From Halomonas organivorans (lineage in GTDB: Bacteria; Pseudomonadota; Gammaproteobacteria; Pseudomonadales; Halomonadaceae): 64,000 nt of DNA. Below are positions 36,444 through 45,784 of this stretch, piece by piece. Where the stretch lies: contig NZ_JACHXM010000024.1 of NCBI RefSeq assembly GCF_014192055.1, positions 1 to 64,000 on the forward strand, in the 5' to 3' direction. Made by a program: the position numbers and the translations under genes. Position 1 is the stretch's first letter. The number at the start of each line of letters is the position of its first letter. The notes beneath the pieces are model-generated. The model had not been told where the DNA came from and made no database searches. It worked only from the letters and a program-made list of their open reading frames with translations.

Positions 36444-37863
36444 CGACGCCGTGATGGCATCACCGGCACCGGTCGCGGTGCCAATGGCCGATCCGGAGCA
36501 GGGCATCTGGCAGCGTATCCGCATGGCCAACCGCAACCTGCTGTCCGTGTGGCGTGAGCGTGACTATGGCGTTCGCTCGCTGCGCTTCTCGTTGGGCAAG
36601 CAGGACTATGTGCTGTGCAATTCGCCGGATAGCGTACGGCGCGTGTTCCTCAAGGAGCACGACAACTACGACCGCAAGAGTCCGCAGATGCGCCAGGCCC
36701 TGGCGCCGCTGCTGGGCGATGGGCTTTTCGTCAGCGACGGCGAACTGTGGCAGGAACGCCGCCAGCAGTGCGCCCCGGCGCTGCACAACCGCCTGCTGCC
36801 GTCGTTCAGCGAGGTGATGACGTCGTCGGCGGAGGAGACCGCCCAGCACTGGGCGAGGCTGCCGGCCGAGCAGCCCGTGGACATGCTCAAGGAGATGGCG
36901 CATCTCACCGCACGCATCATCGGGCGCAGCATCTTCGGCGATGACACCACCGACGCCGAGGCCGAGCAGGTGGTGGCGGGGTTCACCGAGTATCAGCGCC
37001 ACGTGGCCCAGCTCGATCTCGCCAGCACGCTGGGCCTGCCGTTCCTCGAGCTGCTGGGCAATCCGCGGCGCAAGGCGCGCACGCGCTATTCGGCGCAGCA
37101 GGTTCACGAGGTGATCGATCGCATCATCGAGCGCCGGGCCGCTCCTTCCGGCGAGCGTCGCTTCAGCCTGGTGGCGAGCTTCATGGAGCAGATGGAGGGC
37201 TCGGCCGCAGAGGCCGCGGCCTGTCCGTTCGCGCGACAGGCGGTGCGCAACGAGGCGATCGTGATGTTCATGGCCGGTCACGAGACCACGGCCAATTCGC
37301 TGGCCTGGAGCTGGTACCTGCTGGACCACGATCGCGAGGCCATGGCGCGCTTGCAGCAGGAACTGGATGAGGTGCTGGGTGGCCGCACGCCGACCTTCGA
37401 TGACGTGGACGACCTGCCGTATACCCGCGCGGTATTCGAGGAAGCCATGCGCCTGTATCCCCCCGTGCCGCTGCTCAGCCGCCAGGCTCGCGCGGCCGAT
37501 GTGGTGCAGGAGCGAGAGGTGAAGCCCGGCACGATCATGCTGGCCTTGCCGTGGCTGATGCATCGTCATCGCAAGCTGTGGGACGCGCCCGACCACTTTC
37601 GGCCGGAGCGCTTCCTGCCGGGGGCGCCGCGCATCGACAAGTTCGCCTATCTGCCGTTCAGCGTCGGGCCGCGAGTGTGCCTGGGCAAGCGCTTCGGGCT
37701 GTACGAGGGCATCCTGTGCCTGGCCACGCTGGCACAGCGTTTCACCCCGCGCGTGGTGCCGGGCCATGAGGTGAGCATCGAATGCCGCCTGACGCTGCGC
37801 CCGGCGGGTGGGCTGCCCATGTATCTGGAGCCGCGAAATCTGGAGCCGCGAATGAATGGGTGA
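36436..37863 (+). CDS. Cytochrome P450
   Basis: A soluble-type bacterial P450 of 475 aa. I-helix oxygen-binding motif AGHETTANS near residue 280; K-helix ExxR in EEAMRLYPPVPLLSRQ; heme-binding loop FSVGPRVCLGKRFGLYEG with the axial cysteine at about residue 415. GTG 36436 is well placed after AAAGGAG. The closest general resemblance is to the fatty-acid/terpene-hydroxylating CYP102/CYP110-like group, but no substrate can be read. It sits between a small membrane protein and a glycosyltransferase, with a PhyH-type dioxygenase next, so oxidation of a lipid part of the glycoconjugate is a reasonable hypothesis. The redox partner is not in the window. Confidence 0.93.
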   Translation: MVDDAVMASPAPVAVPMADPEQGIWQRIRMANRNLLSVWRERDYGVRSLRFSLGKQDYVLCNSPDSVRRVFLKEHDNYDRKSPQMRQALAPLLGDGLFVSDGELWQERRQQCAPALHNRLLPSFSEVMTSSAEETAQHWARLPAEQPVDMLKEMAHLTARIIGRSIFGDDTTDAEAEQVVAGFTEYQRHVAQLDLASTLGLPFLELLGNPRRKARTRYSAQQVHEVIDRIIERRAAPSGERRFSLVASFMEQMEGSAAEAAACPFARQAVRNEAIVMFMAGHETTANSLAWSWYLLDHDREAMARLQQELDEVLGGRTPTFDDVDDLPYTRAVFEEAMRLYPPVPLLSRQARAADVVQEREVKPGTIMLALPWLMHRHRKLWDAPDHFRPERFLPGAPRIDKFAYLPFSVGPRVCLGKRFGLYEGILCLATLAQRFTPRVVPGHEVSIECRLTLRPAGGLPMYLEPRNLEPRMNG

Positions 37864-38956
37864 GCGTTGGTTGGTGCTGAGCGACGGGGCGCGGCCGACC
37901 GAGGATATCTACTTCCTCGAGTCGGTCGCGCCTTTTTTACGTGATTCCGGCATGGTGGTCGAGCGTATCGACGTGCGTGGCTGGCGCACCGCCGCGGCGC
38001 GCCTGCGGGTCAGGCGACGCTTCGGGGCGAATCTCGTGGTGTGCCGAACGCTGCCTGCTGGCTGGGTGACGTGGCTGGAGAACCACCGGGAGCGCTTCGG
38101 CCACATCGTCTATCTGATCGATGACGACCTGGCGGCGGCGGCCGAGGATGAGACGCTGCCGGAGGCCTATCGGCAGCGAATGGCCTCGGCGGTAGCGCTG
38201 CAGCCCCGGCTGCTGGATCTGGCCGACGACGCGGTGGCCTGCAGCGAGGCGCTGGCCGATCGCCTCTCGGGATGGACGCCCGAGGTGCGGGTCTTGCCGC
38301 CACCGCTGATTGCGCCACTGCCGTCGCGTGAGCATTTCGGGGTCGGTCCTACGCAGGCCAAGCCCTGGCGGATCGGATTTCACGGCACCCGGGCGCACCG
38401 GCAGGACCTCGAATACATGATGCCGGCGCTGGAAATGCTGATGGAAACGCGCCGCGATGCTTGCCTGGAGATCATGCTGGGAGAGCATGCGCCAGAGCGC
38501 TTGGCTTCCTTCGAGGGGGTGACCACGCCGGCTCCGCTGGCCTGGCCGGCGTTTCGCCGCTATCAGCGTCGTCGGCGGCTGCACATCGGCCTGGCACCGC
38601 TTTGGGATACGCCGTTCAACCGCGGCAAGTCCTGGATCAAGTTTCTGGATATTGCCGCCATGGGCGGGGTGGGGATCTATAGCCGCCGTTATCCTTATAC
38701 CGTTATCGTGCAGGATGGGGTGAATGGGTTGCTGGCCGATGATGATCCCGCCGATTGGCATCGCTGCCTGAGCCTGCTGTTGAATCATCCGGAGGATACA
38801 CGTCGAATGGCCGATGCCGCGGCGGAGACGGCACGCCAACTGGGCGATCCCGCTCGGGCAGCGGTGTTCTGGCAGTCGTTGGGCGAACAGGGCAAGCATG
38901 ATAGGAGAGACATACATGAAGGATCGGCATGTCAGCAGGACCGGGAAGGGATATAG
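37856..38956 (+). CDS. Glycosyltransferase (GT-B, family 1/4-like)
   Basis: 366 aa. The protein has GT-B organisation: an N-terminal domain with YLIDDDLAAAAEDETL and a C-terminal donor domain starting RIGFHGTRAHRQDLEYMM, then HIGLAPLWDTPFNRGKSWIKFLDI-type sequence and GGVGIYSRRYPYTVIVQDGVNGLL. The GKSWIKF and NGLL features are seen in many capsule-locus transferases of this kind. ATG 37856 overlaps the P450 stop by 8 nt. Its donor is unknown. Confidence 0.75.
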   Translation: MGERWLVLSDGARPTEDIYFLESVAPFLRDSGMVVERIDVRGWRTAAARLRVRRRFGANLVVCRTLPAGWVTWLENHRERFGHIVYLIDDDLAAAAEDETLPEAYRQRMASAVALQPRLLDLADDAVACSEALADRLSGWTPEVRVLPPPLIAPLPSREHFGVGPTQAKPWRIGFHGTRAHRQDLEYMMPALEMLMETRRDACLEIMLGEHAPERLASFEGVTTPAPLAWPAFRRYQRRRRLHIGLAPLWDTPFNRGKSWIKFLDIAAMGGVGIYSRRYPYTVIVQDGVNGLLADDDPADWHRCLSLLLNHPEDTRRMADAAAETARQLGDPARAAVFWQSLGEQGKHDRRDIHEGSACQQDREGI

Positions 38957-38962
38957 CAAGCG

Positions 38963-39985
38963 ATGAACAAGACGTGGTGGCGCTGGCCCTTGTGGGTTGG
39001 CGAGCTGTTCACCGGCAGCAAGTCCTTTGTCGCCAACCCGGTGATTGGCAGCCGGCGGCTGAATCGCTGCGGGCTGCATGTGGCGCGGGTGGCCAGCGCC
39101 TATGGCGTCATGCGGGCGAGAATGGCCATGCTGGGCTGGGGCGTGCCGCGTGAGGACCGCGACCAGTACCAGCGCCTGGGCTATGTGAAGAAGGAGAACT
39201 TCCTGCCTCCCGAGGCCTTCGCGGCGCTGGTGGAAGAGGTGACGGCCGCACGCGGAGAGGTGCGCCAGTGCTGCCAGGGAGATGCGCGTACCCGGCGCAT
39301 GCTGCTCGCCCCGGAGGTTCTGGCGGAGATGCCGCAGACGGCGGCGCTGTTTCGGGAGCGGCGTTTTCGGCGACTGCTGCGCTACTGCGCCGGGCACCTG
39401 CGCATGCCCATCTGCCACGTCGAGAAAGTGCTCAATGGCGAGCGGAACGGCGCAGTGGACCCCCAGAAGCATCTGCACGTCGATACCTTCCAGCCAACCA
39501 TGAAGTTCTGGCTGTATCTGGAGGATGTTTCGGCGATCAACGGCTCCTTCATCTTTGTGCCCGGCTCCCATCGCCCGGGAAAGGCGCGCCTGAAGTGGGA
39601 ATTCACCATGAGCCAGCAGGCGCGGAATCACCAGAATCGTTACACCTCGCGCGGCTCGTTCCGGGTTTCGCCAGAACAGGCGGCCAGCCTGGGGAGCGCA
39701 CCGCCGGAGGCCATGGAGGTACCGGCCAACACCCTGCTGATTGCCAACACCTTTGGAGTGCATGCGCGCGGCCAGGCCGAACCCGGAAGCTCGCGGCTGT
39801 CGATCTGGGGCATGAGCCGCACGAACCCGTTCAACCCCTTGCCAGGCTTGGGGTTCGAGGCGCTGAATCGGTTGCAGTACCGCGTGTTGCAGCGCATGCG
39901 ACAGCGTGAGGATGCGCGTGCGGCCGCGCAAGGGCATCAGTCATCCTGGCATCGGGTGGAACGCTCGATCGCCAGGGAGGAATAG
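38963..39985 (+). CDS. Phytanoyl-CoA dioxygenase (PhyH) family Fe(II)/2-oxoglutarate oxygenase
   Basis: 340 aa. The iron triad is visible as H-x-D in KHLHVDTFQP (His172, Asp174) and a distal His267 in FGVHARG, with the 2-oxoglutarate-binding arginine in SSRLSIWG just after. FIFVPGSHRPGK is the family's conserved turn. Enzymes of this family hydroxylate acyl chains, amino acids or small metabolites. Being the last gene of the plus-strand string beside a P450, it may hydroxylate a lipid or sugar of the capsule; that is inference. A strong terminator follows 50 bp after the stop. Confidence 0.82.
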   Translation: MNKTWWRWPLWVGELFTGSKSFVANPVIGSRRLNRCGLHVARVASAYGVMRARMAMLGWGVPREDRDQYQRLGYVKKENFLPPEAFAALVEEVTAARGEVRQCCQGDARTRRMLLAPEVLAEMPQTAALFRERRFRRLLRYCAGHLRMPICHVEKVLNGERNGAVDPQKHLHVDTFQPTMKFWLYLEDVSAINGSFIFVPGSHRPGKARLKWEFTMSQQARNHQNRYTSRGSFRVSPEQAASLGSAPPEAMEVPANTLLIANTFGVHARGQAEPGSSRLSIWGMSRTNPFNPLPGLGFEALNRLQYRVLQRMRQREDARAAAQGHQSSWHRVERSIAREE

Positions 39986-40034
39986 CCGCATGGCGTGATC
40001 GCGATCACGTCGCGAAACAATCGTGCCAATATCC

Positions 40035-40090
40035 ACGGCCACCGCTGACGTTATCTCCCGTCGGGAATAGCGTCAGCGGTGGCCGTTTTC
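40035..40090 (+). terminator. Rho-independent terminator after the plus-strand gene string
   Basis: A perfect 16-bp inverted repeat (ACGGCCACCGCTGACG at 40035-40050, complement at 40071-40086) with a 20-nt loop that can pair further, followed by TTTTCG. It ends transcription of the P450/dioxygenase segment. Confidence 0.85.
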
Positions 40091-40164
40091 GTTATGGCCC
40101 CAGGTGTTTCATGTGCCATAACGTTGGTGGGTGAGGGTGGTCTTTGGCGAAAGGCAGGCTCTTC

Positions 40165-42040
40165 GGATCAGAGCCACCGCGCAGGGTTTCGTGGGAGCGC
40201 ACGGTCCGGCGTTCCGGATCTTCTGCGCGAAAGGCGCCGATAGGTGCCCGGGGTAGAGCCTGTAGCGGTGCCGTTATCGCCGCCGCTGCGCGCCGGATCG
40301 CGCTGCGGAGCAGCGCTCCCACGAAGGGCGCTCCCTCAGCGAGTTTGAGTCACTGCACAGGGTTTCGTGGGAGCTCAATTCATTGGGCGAATGGCGCCGA
40401 CAGGCGCCCGGGGGAAATCCCATAGCGGTGCCATTATCGCCGCCGCTGCGCGGCGGATCGCGCTGCGGAGCAGCGCTCCCACGAAGAGCATCCCTCAGCG
40501 AGTTTGAGCCACTGCACAGGGTTTTCGTGGGAGCTCAATTCATTGGGCGAATGGCGCCGACAGGCGCCCGGGGGGAGATCCTGCCGCGGTGCCGTTATCG
40601 CCGTCGCTGCGCGCCGGATCGCGCTGCGGAGCAGCGCTCCCACGAAGGTCATCCCTCAGCGAGTTTGAGCCACTGCACAGGGTTTGGTGGGAGCTCAATT
40701 CACTGGGCGAATGGCGCCGATAGGCGCCCGGGGGAGATCCTGTGGCGGTGCCATTATCGCCGCCGCTGCGCGGCGGATCGCGCTGCGGAGCAGCGCTCCC
40801 ACGAAGGGCGCTCCCTCAGCGAGCTTTAGCCACCGCACAGGGTTTCGTGGGAGCGCACGGTCCGGCGTTCCGGATCTTCTGCGCGAATGGCGCCGATAGG
40901 TGCCCGGGGGAGATCCTGTAGCGGTGCCGTTATCGCCGTCGCTGCGCGCCGGATCGCGCTGCGGAGCAGCGCTCCCACGAAGGGCGCTTCCTCAGCGAGT
41001 TTGAGCCACTGCACAGGGTTTGGTGGGAGCGCACGGTCCGGCGTTCTGGATCTTCTGCGCGAATGGCGCCGACAGGCGCCCGGGGGAGATCCTGCCGCGG
41101 TGCCGTTATCGCCGCCGCTGCGCGCCGGATCGCGCTGCGGAGCAGCGCTCCCACGAAGGGCAGCACTCAGCGAGTTTGCGCCACTGCACAGGGTTTCGTG
41201 GGAGCGCAGATCTTCTGCGCGAAAGGCGCCGACAGGCGCCCGGGGGAGATCCTGTAGCGGTGCCGTTATCGCCGCCGCTTCGCGCCGGATCGCGCTGCGG
41301 AGCAGCGCTCCCACGAAGGGCATCACTCAGCGAGTCTGAGCCACCGTACAGGTCTTCGTGGGAGGCCAATTCATTGGCCGAATGGCGCCGACAGGCGCCC
41401 GGGGGAGATTCCATAGCGGTGCCATTATCGCCGTCGCTGCGCGCCGGATCGCGCTGCGGAGCAGCGCTCCCACGAAGGGCGCTCCCTCAGCGAGTTTGAG
41501 CCACCGTACAGGTCTTCGTGGGAGCTCAATTCATTGGGCGAAAGGCGCCGACAGGCGCCCGGGGTAGAGCCTGTAGCGGTGCCGTTATCGCCGTCGCTGC
41601 GCGCCGGATCGCGCTGCGGAGCAGCGCTCCCACGAAGGGCATCCCTCAGCGAGTTTGAGCCACTGCACAGGGTTTGGTGGGAGCGCACGGTCCGGCGTTC
41701 CGGATCTTCTGCGCGAAAGACGCCGACAGGCGCCCGGGGGAGATCCTGTAGCGGTGCCGTTATCGCCGCCGCTGCGCGCCGGATCGCGCTGCGGAGCAGC
41801 GCTCCCACGAAGGGCGCTTCCTCAGCGAGTTTGAGTCACCGCACAGGGTTTCTTGGGAGCCCAATTCATTGGGCGAAGGGCGCTCCCTCAGCGAGTCTGA
41901 GCCACCGTACAGGTCTTCGTGGGAGGCCAATTCATTGGCCGAATGGCGCCTCGAGGCGCCCGGGGTAGATCCTGTAGCGGTGCCGTTCTCGCCGCCGCTG
42001 CGCGCCGGATCGCGCTGCGGAGCAGCGCTCCCACGAAGGT
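40165..42040. repeat. Tandem BIME/REP-like palindromic array, 11-12 units of about 160-176 bp
   Basis: The core CGGATCGCGCTGCGGAGCAG recurs with starts near 40294, 40454, 40615, 40774, 40950, 41126, 41286, 41445, 41605, 41780 and 42006, giving periods of about 159-161 or 175-176 bp and a last interval of 226. Each unit has three hairpins: one opening GTGGGAGC with a variable core, a GGCGCC-N4-GGCGCC hairpin, and GCGCTGC-GGA-GCAGCGC ending in the inverted CCCAC. GTGGGAGC in both orientations is the mark of a BIME built from REP elements. The variable hairpin has several forms (GGCCAATTCATTGGCC, GCCCAATTCATTGGGC, a longer GCGC...GCGC form). No coding capacity is credible. It occupies the whole gap between the convergent halves of the locus. 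Confidence 0.9.
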
Positions 42041-42075
42041 CGCTTTCACCATGCCTCATTGGCTTGGAAATGGCT

Positions 42076-44460
42076 TCACGCTGATTTGTGATGATCCGAA
42101 AAGAAGGGGCGAAGATCGACTCCGGTCGTGTTGGCCGCGTTCCAGTATTGGCCGGTTTTCTTGTGGGGTAGTGGGATGTGAATGTGAACCTGGCGGCGGA
42201 GCAGGTAACTCGGCAGGATGGCCACGCGCTGTTCGGGGCGCTCGGGCTTGCCGCGAAGCAGGTGGCTGGCGACCGCTCGCGTCAGCAGGCCGGGCCCTGT
42301 CTTGCTCCAGGTGCTTTCGTTGTCTCGTGCCAGCAGGGCTTCGAGGGCCATTTCCGATGCCAGCACGATGGCTGGGTGTTCCGGGGCGGCGATGATCACG
42401 TTATTGGCGAGTGCACCGTAGTTCTCGCGAAAGCACACCAGCCCCACATCGGGGGGGATCAGGGCCTCTAGTCGACCGGACAGGCGGTCATCGGCATCGG
42501 CATAGATGCCGCCGTGGTGTCGGAGGTAGCAGAGGCGAAAGAAGTCGACGCTTTCTGCGATGTTGTTGGCCAACCGGAAGGCGCGCTCATAGTCGGCTCC
42601 CAGGTGATGTCTCAAGAAATCGCGTGCCATCAGGGTGTTGAAACGCTGATAGTCGATGCCGGGCACGGATGACCAGGACTGCATGATCTCCGCCACGCTA
42701 TGAGGCGGTCGTCGATCGTTCCAGAACTGCACCACTCGGCGAGGAATGTGGCGTGTGCCACGCTCACCGGCGGCCACTTTATACCTGACGTTGCGCTGAA
42801 TCACCTGCCTGGCCGGATAGACGTAGTGGGCGACCAGGTAGGCGTCGTGCTTGCCGGGAGACTGCGGTGCGAGAGATGTCAGAGAGGCTTGTTCACGGTG
42901 AAACATTTTCAGGTCGTTCAATTGCATACCGAGTGACGAGATCGAAAAATGTCCTGATGTGACGGTTTGGTTTTGATTGCCTCGTTGAGCCTGCTCGAGA
43001 AACGCCTGAGCGTCCTCTTCGTGGCCAAGCATCAGTAGTATGCCGAGGTGGCAGTGGAGTGCTCCTTGAGCTTCGCCATAGTGACCGACCCTCTCCATCT
43101 CGGCTTTTGCGGCATCTATCTGCCCGGTTTCCAGCAGGCAGCTTGCTCGAATTCGTGCCTTGAGCAGGCGCTTATTGGCAGGAACGGGTGCCTTCAAGAC
43201 GGAGAGCGCACGTCCAGGATAGCCTGCTTCCACCAATAAATTGGCATGCTGCAGGCGTAGCTCGGCATCCCTTGGCCAGCGTCGACGGCAGAAGCGTAGA
43301 TAGCGCAGGCACAGGGCGCGGTCATGAGTCGTTCTCAACAGGGGAACCAGCTGCTGGACTTCGACCCGTGAGCGTCGCGGGCGGTGCTCCTGCATGAGGC
43401 GTGCCCAGGCGTCCTTTGGCCCTTGCGTGTGTAGGAGAAATTCCGCTTCCAGCAGCCCCCGCTTGTCCGGGGCAATATGGCGTAGCAGACGCGAGATGAG
43501 CATGTCGTGCTCGCTGACGCCGCAGGCGATGGCCTTCAGGAAGAGGCGACGTGCTACCTGGGGCGAGCGAGGTCCTGTCTCGAGCAGTGCCTCGAGCGCT
43601 CGGTGAGCGATGTCGGCCATGCCGAAGCGCTCCGCCTGGCTGAATAGCAAAAATTTCTCCTGCTCTTTCATCATGTCGAGTTGGCTGTCCAACCGAGATA
43701 GGCCGTCCTGGCAGCCTTTGATCAGCTCTTTCTGGAGTGGACACAGTTTGATGGCGTGCAGCAGTTCGCCGGTGTCCGCCTGTGATAGCTCGTCGCGCTG
43801 GGCGAGTTGGTTTACGAGCTCGGCGAGTGGAGCATTCGTGTCATCACTCGTCCTGCTGTAAGTCAGGGCACGATTCAGCAGGCGTGCGGGCTGGTGTTCG
43901 GGATGATGGGCCAGTAAATGCTCGAGGACGAGGCGGCTTGCCCTGAAGTGACCGTGGTCGCGGTAGAACTGGGCCACTGCCATCAGCACCCCTGGGTGCT
44001 CAGGCCAGCGACGACGCAGCCTGCGTACTAGCGCCAAGGCTGGTCGGCTACGCCCAAGATCCTGCAGAAACCTGAGTTTAAGCAGCTTCAGTTGAATGTT
44101 CTTGGGCCATTCCGGGATAGCCTGATTGATTATCTGGAGTGCCTGACGAGGGTGGCCCTCCCTTCGTTGTATCTGCGCTTCCAGCGCTCGAAGCACAGGG
44201 TCTCTGGGGTCGGCTTGCAGCATTGTTGCGACGCGAGCCTGTGCGCTCTCGAGTCGGTCTTGCTGTAGGGCGACACGTACCCACAGCCGCCTTGCCTGCC
44301 GGGATGGCTGGCGCAAGGCTTCATCGATCAGTGTTTCGGCGCGCTCCAGGTCGGCTTCGGCCATCGCCTGCTGCGCCTGCTGGAGGAGATCGGGAATTTC
44401 ATTGACGGTGTCTTGCAGGGAACTGGGCCGGCCTTTCATGGTGTCGTTGATCATGTTCAT
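42076..44460 (-). CDS. TPR-region protein with C-terminal DXD sugar transferase (Gly_transf_sug/GT32-like)
   Basis: 794 aa. About residues 20-500 are helical repeats of TPR type (for example QAQQAMAEADLERAETLIDE, ARVATMLQADPRDPVLRALE). About residues 540-780 form a GT32/OCH1-like transferase: IPRRVVQFWNDRRPPHSV, ANNIAESVDFFRLCYL, the metal-binding GGIYADADDRLSG and APEHPAIVLASEMA. It would be a cytoplasmic sugar transferase with a protein- or glycan-binding superhelix. Its 3' end lies 36 bp from the BIME array, and the gene converges on the plus-strand operon. ATG 44460 is the first of three close Met codons. Confidence 0.8.
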   Translation of the reverse strand: MNMINDTMKGRPSSLQDTVNEIPDLLQQAQQAMAEADLERAETLIDEALRQPSRQARRLWVRVALQQDRLESAQARVATMLQADPRDPVLRALEAQIQRREGHPRQALQIINQAIPEWPKNIQLKLLKLRFLQDLGRSRPALALVRRLRRRWPEHPGVLMAVAQFYRDHGHFRASRLVLEHLLAHHPEHQPARLLNRALTYSRTSDDTNAPLAELVNQLAQRDELSQADTGELLHAIKLCPLQKELIKGCQDGLSRLDSQLDMMKEQEKFLLFSQAERFGMADIAHRALEALLETGPRSPQVARRLFLKAIACGVSEHDMLISRLLRHIAPDKRGLLEAEFLLHTQGPKDAWARLMQEHRPRRSRVEVQQLVPLLRTTHDRALCLRYLRFCRRRWPRDAELRLQHANLLVEAGYPGRALSVLKAPVPANKRLLKARIRASCLLETGQIDAAKAEMERVGHYGEAQGALHCHLGILLMLGHEEDAQAFLEQAQRGNQNQTVTSGHFSISSLGMQLNDLKMFHREQASLTSLAPQSPGKHDAYLVAHYVYPARQVIQRNVRYKVAAGERGTRHIPRRVVQFWNDRRPPHSVAEIMQSWSSVPGIDYQRFNTLMARDFLRHHLGADYERAFRLANNIAESVDFFRLCYLRHHGGIYADADDRLSGRLEALIPPDVGLVCFRENYGALANNVIIAAPEHPAIVLASEMALEALLARDNESTWSKTGPGLLTRAVASHLLRGKPERPEQRVAILPSYLLRRQVHIHIPLPHKKTGQYWNAANTTGVDLRPFFSDHHKSA

Positions 44461-44566
44461 GGCGTTGACGCTCCTGATCCAGCACTGGAATCCGGGGGAT
44501 AGACGTAAAAAAATCGGCCAGGCAGTGCCTGACCGATCTGTCGCGGAGCTTCTGTTTGTCGCCGGG

Positions 44567-45784
44567 TCAGGCGGTCATGAAGGCGTCCTGGATTCCCAGG
44601 CGCTGTCGCAAGGCCATGGGCAGTAGGCGGCGGGATGAGATCCGCGGGCGCGGCATCTCGATGACACGTGTTTCGATACCGTAGAGGGCTACGTACTCGG
44701 CGTAGTTGTCGAATGCCTGACGGGTGATGTAGTCGACGTAGGTTTCGGTGGCGCTGCCGTTTGCCATGATGACCTCGTGGCTATCGGTTTCCACGTGGTA
44801 GTAGGTCACGGTGTCGGGCAGTTCGTTGTGAGGCACATAGTCGATGGTGTCGCCGTTGACCAGTGCGCCCGCGTTGATGACCAGGCCATCGATGATCATG
44901 CCGTGGCTGGGCGTCACGATGAGATCCTGTGTGGGGTTATCGGCTCCCAGGGCACCCTCACGAATGCGAACCGGCGCCTGGCTACCGGCCTTCATGCGGG
45001 ACATGGTCTGCAGCCCGATCCACTTCACCGGCACCTGGGCACCACTGGCGGTGAGTACCATGTCGCCCGTTGTCAGGGTTTCTACGGCTTTTTCGCCTTC
45101 GGGTGTTGCGATCATGGTGCCGGCCGCGAAGCAGACCTGGGTAAAGGTGCCACCGGAGAGGAACGCCTCCGGATCCTGCTCGAACTCCGCGTATTGTTCC
45201 GACGACATTTCGATGCTGGCGTTGACCTGCGTCCCGGCGAGGGCGCTGCCCTGGGTGATATGCAGGGCTCCGTCACGGTAGGCGTCCTGGGTGCCGAGAG
45301 CGCCTTCATCCAGGCTCCAGTCGCCACCGCCCAGGTTCAGGCCGTCGCCGGCTTCCATGCCCGTGACATTGAAGCTGTAGCTATCCAGCAGGCCGACGTC
45401 TGGCTTGTTGAAGGTGAATGAGCCGCTCTCTGCACCGGAGAAGTCGACGTTGTAATCGCTCAAGCCACTCAAAGTACTGATGCTGGAGGCATCCAGCGTG
45501 ATATCGCTGTTACCCTCGATGCCGAAAGAAAAGCTATCCAGCCCACTGACATTCAGCAGACCCTGATCAACCGTCAGGCTGCCGCCATTCGTGGCGGTAA
45601 ATGTCGGTGATGCACCCGCTTGGATATCCAGGATACTGCCGAGTGTGGCAGAGGTACCATCGACGATGAGCTCGGAATTTCCTAGTCCATTGATATTGAT
45701 AGTGTTGTCGGCATCTCCGCCGGTATCTGATTGTGTAATCGTTCGAGTTTCACCATCAGCGAGTGCGATGTTGAGAATGGCCAT
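44567..45784 (-). CDS. Hint-domain (Hedgehog/intein-like) protein with beta-repeat N-terminus
   Basis: 405 aa. About residues 1-215 are acidic, Gly/Ser/Asp-rich and beta-repetitive (INGLGNSELIVDGTSATLG) without Lys or Cys, typical of secreted adhesin-like proteins. No classical signal peptide is present. At about residue 217 a Hint_2-type domain begins VCFAAGTMIATPEGEKAVETL, with the potentially nucleophilic Cys, then TGDMVLTASGAQVPVKWIG, VTPSHGMIIDG and HVETDSHEVIMANG. Hint domains catalyse self-cleavage or ligation at that Cys; whether it occurs here is unknown. AGGGGGA precedes the ATG. A type I secretion route is only a guess. Confidence 0.75.
   Translation of the reverse strand: MAILNIALADGETRTITQSDTGGDADNTININGLGNSELIVDGTSATLGSILDIQAGASPTFTATNGGSLTVDQGLLNVSGLDSFSFGIEGNSDITLDASSISTLSGLSDYNVDFSGAESGSFTFNKPDVGLLDSYSFNVTGMEAGDGLNLGGGDWSLDEGALGTQDAYRDGALHITQGSALAGTQVNASIEMSSEQYAEFEQDPEAFLSGGTFTQVCFAAGTMIATPEGEKAVETLTTGDMVLTASGAQVPVKWIGLQTMSRMKAGSQAPVRIREGALGADNPTQDLIVTPSHGMIIDGLVINAGALVNGDTIDYVPHNELPDTVTYYHVETDSHEVIMANGSATETYVDYITRQAFDNYAEYVALYGIETRVIEMPRPRISSRRLLPMALRQRLGIQDAFMTA

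Noticed and set aside
38187..38199. Second ops-like motif (GGCGGTAGCGCTG)
   Set aside because: It lies inside a glycosyltransferase coding region and differs from the ops core at the last bases, so it is a chance match.
37937..39937. A 666-codon minus-strand open frame across the GT and dioxygenase genes
   Set aside because: It spans two well-supported plus-strand genes with clear family motifs, and its translation shows no domain.
40165..42040. CRISPR array
   Set aside because: Units are about 160-176 bp and conserved throughout, with no unique spacers of regular length, and no cas genes are present. The hairpin content fits BIME/REP elements.
40144..42084. Many overlapping open frames of 60-166 codons in both directions across the repeat array
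   Set aside because: All are translations of the same palindromic repeat unit in different phases; they have no starts with ribosome sites and no independent protein character.
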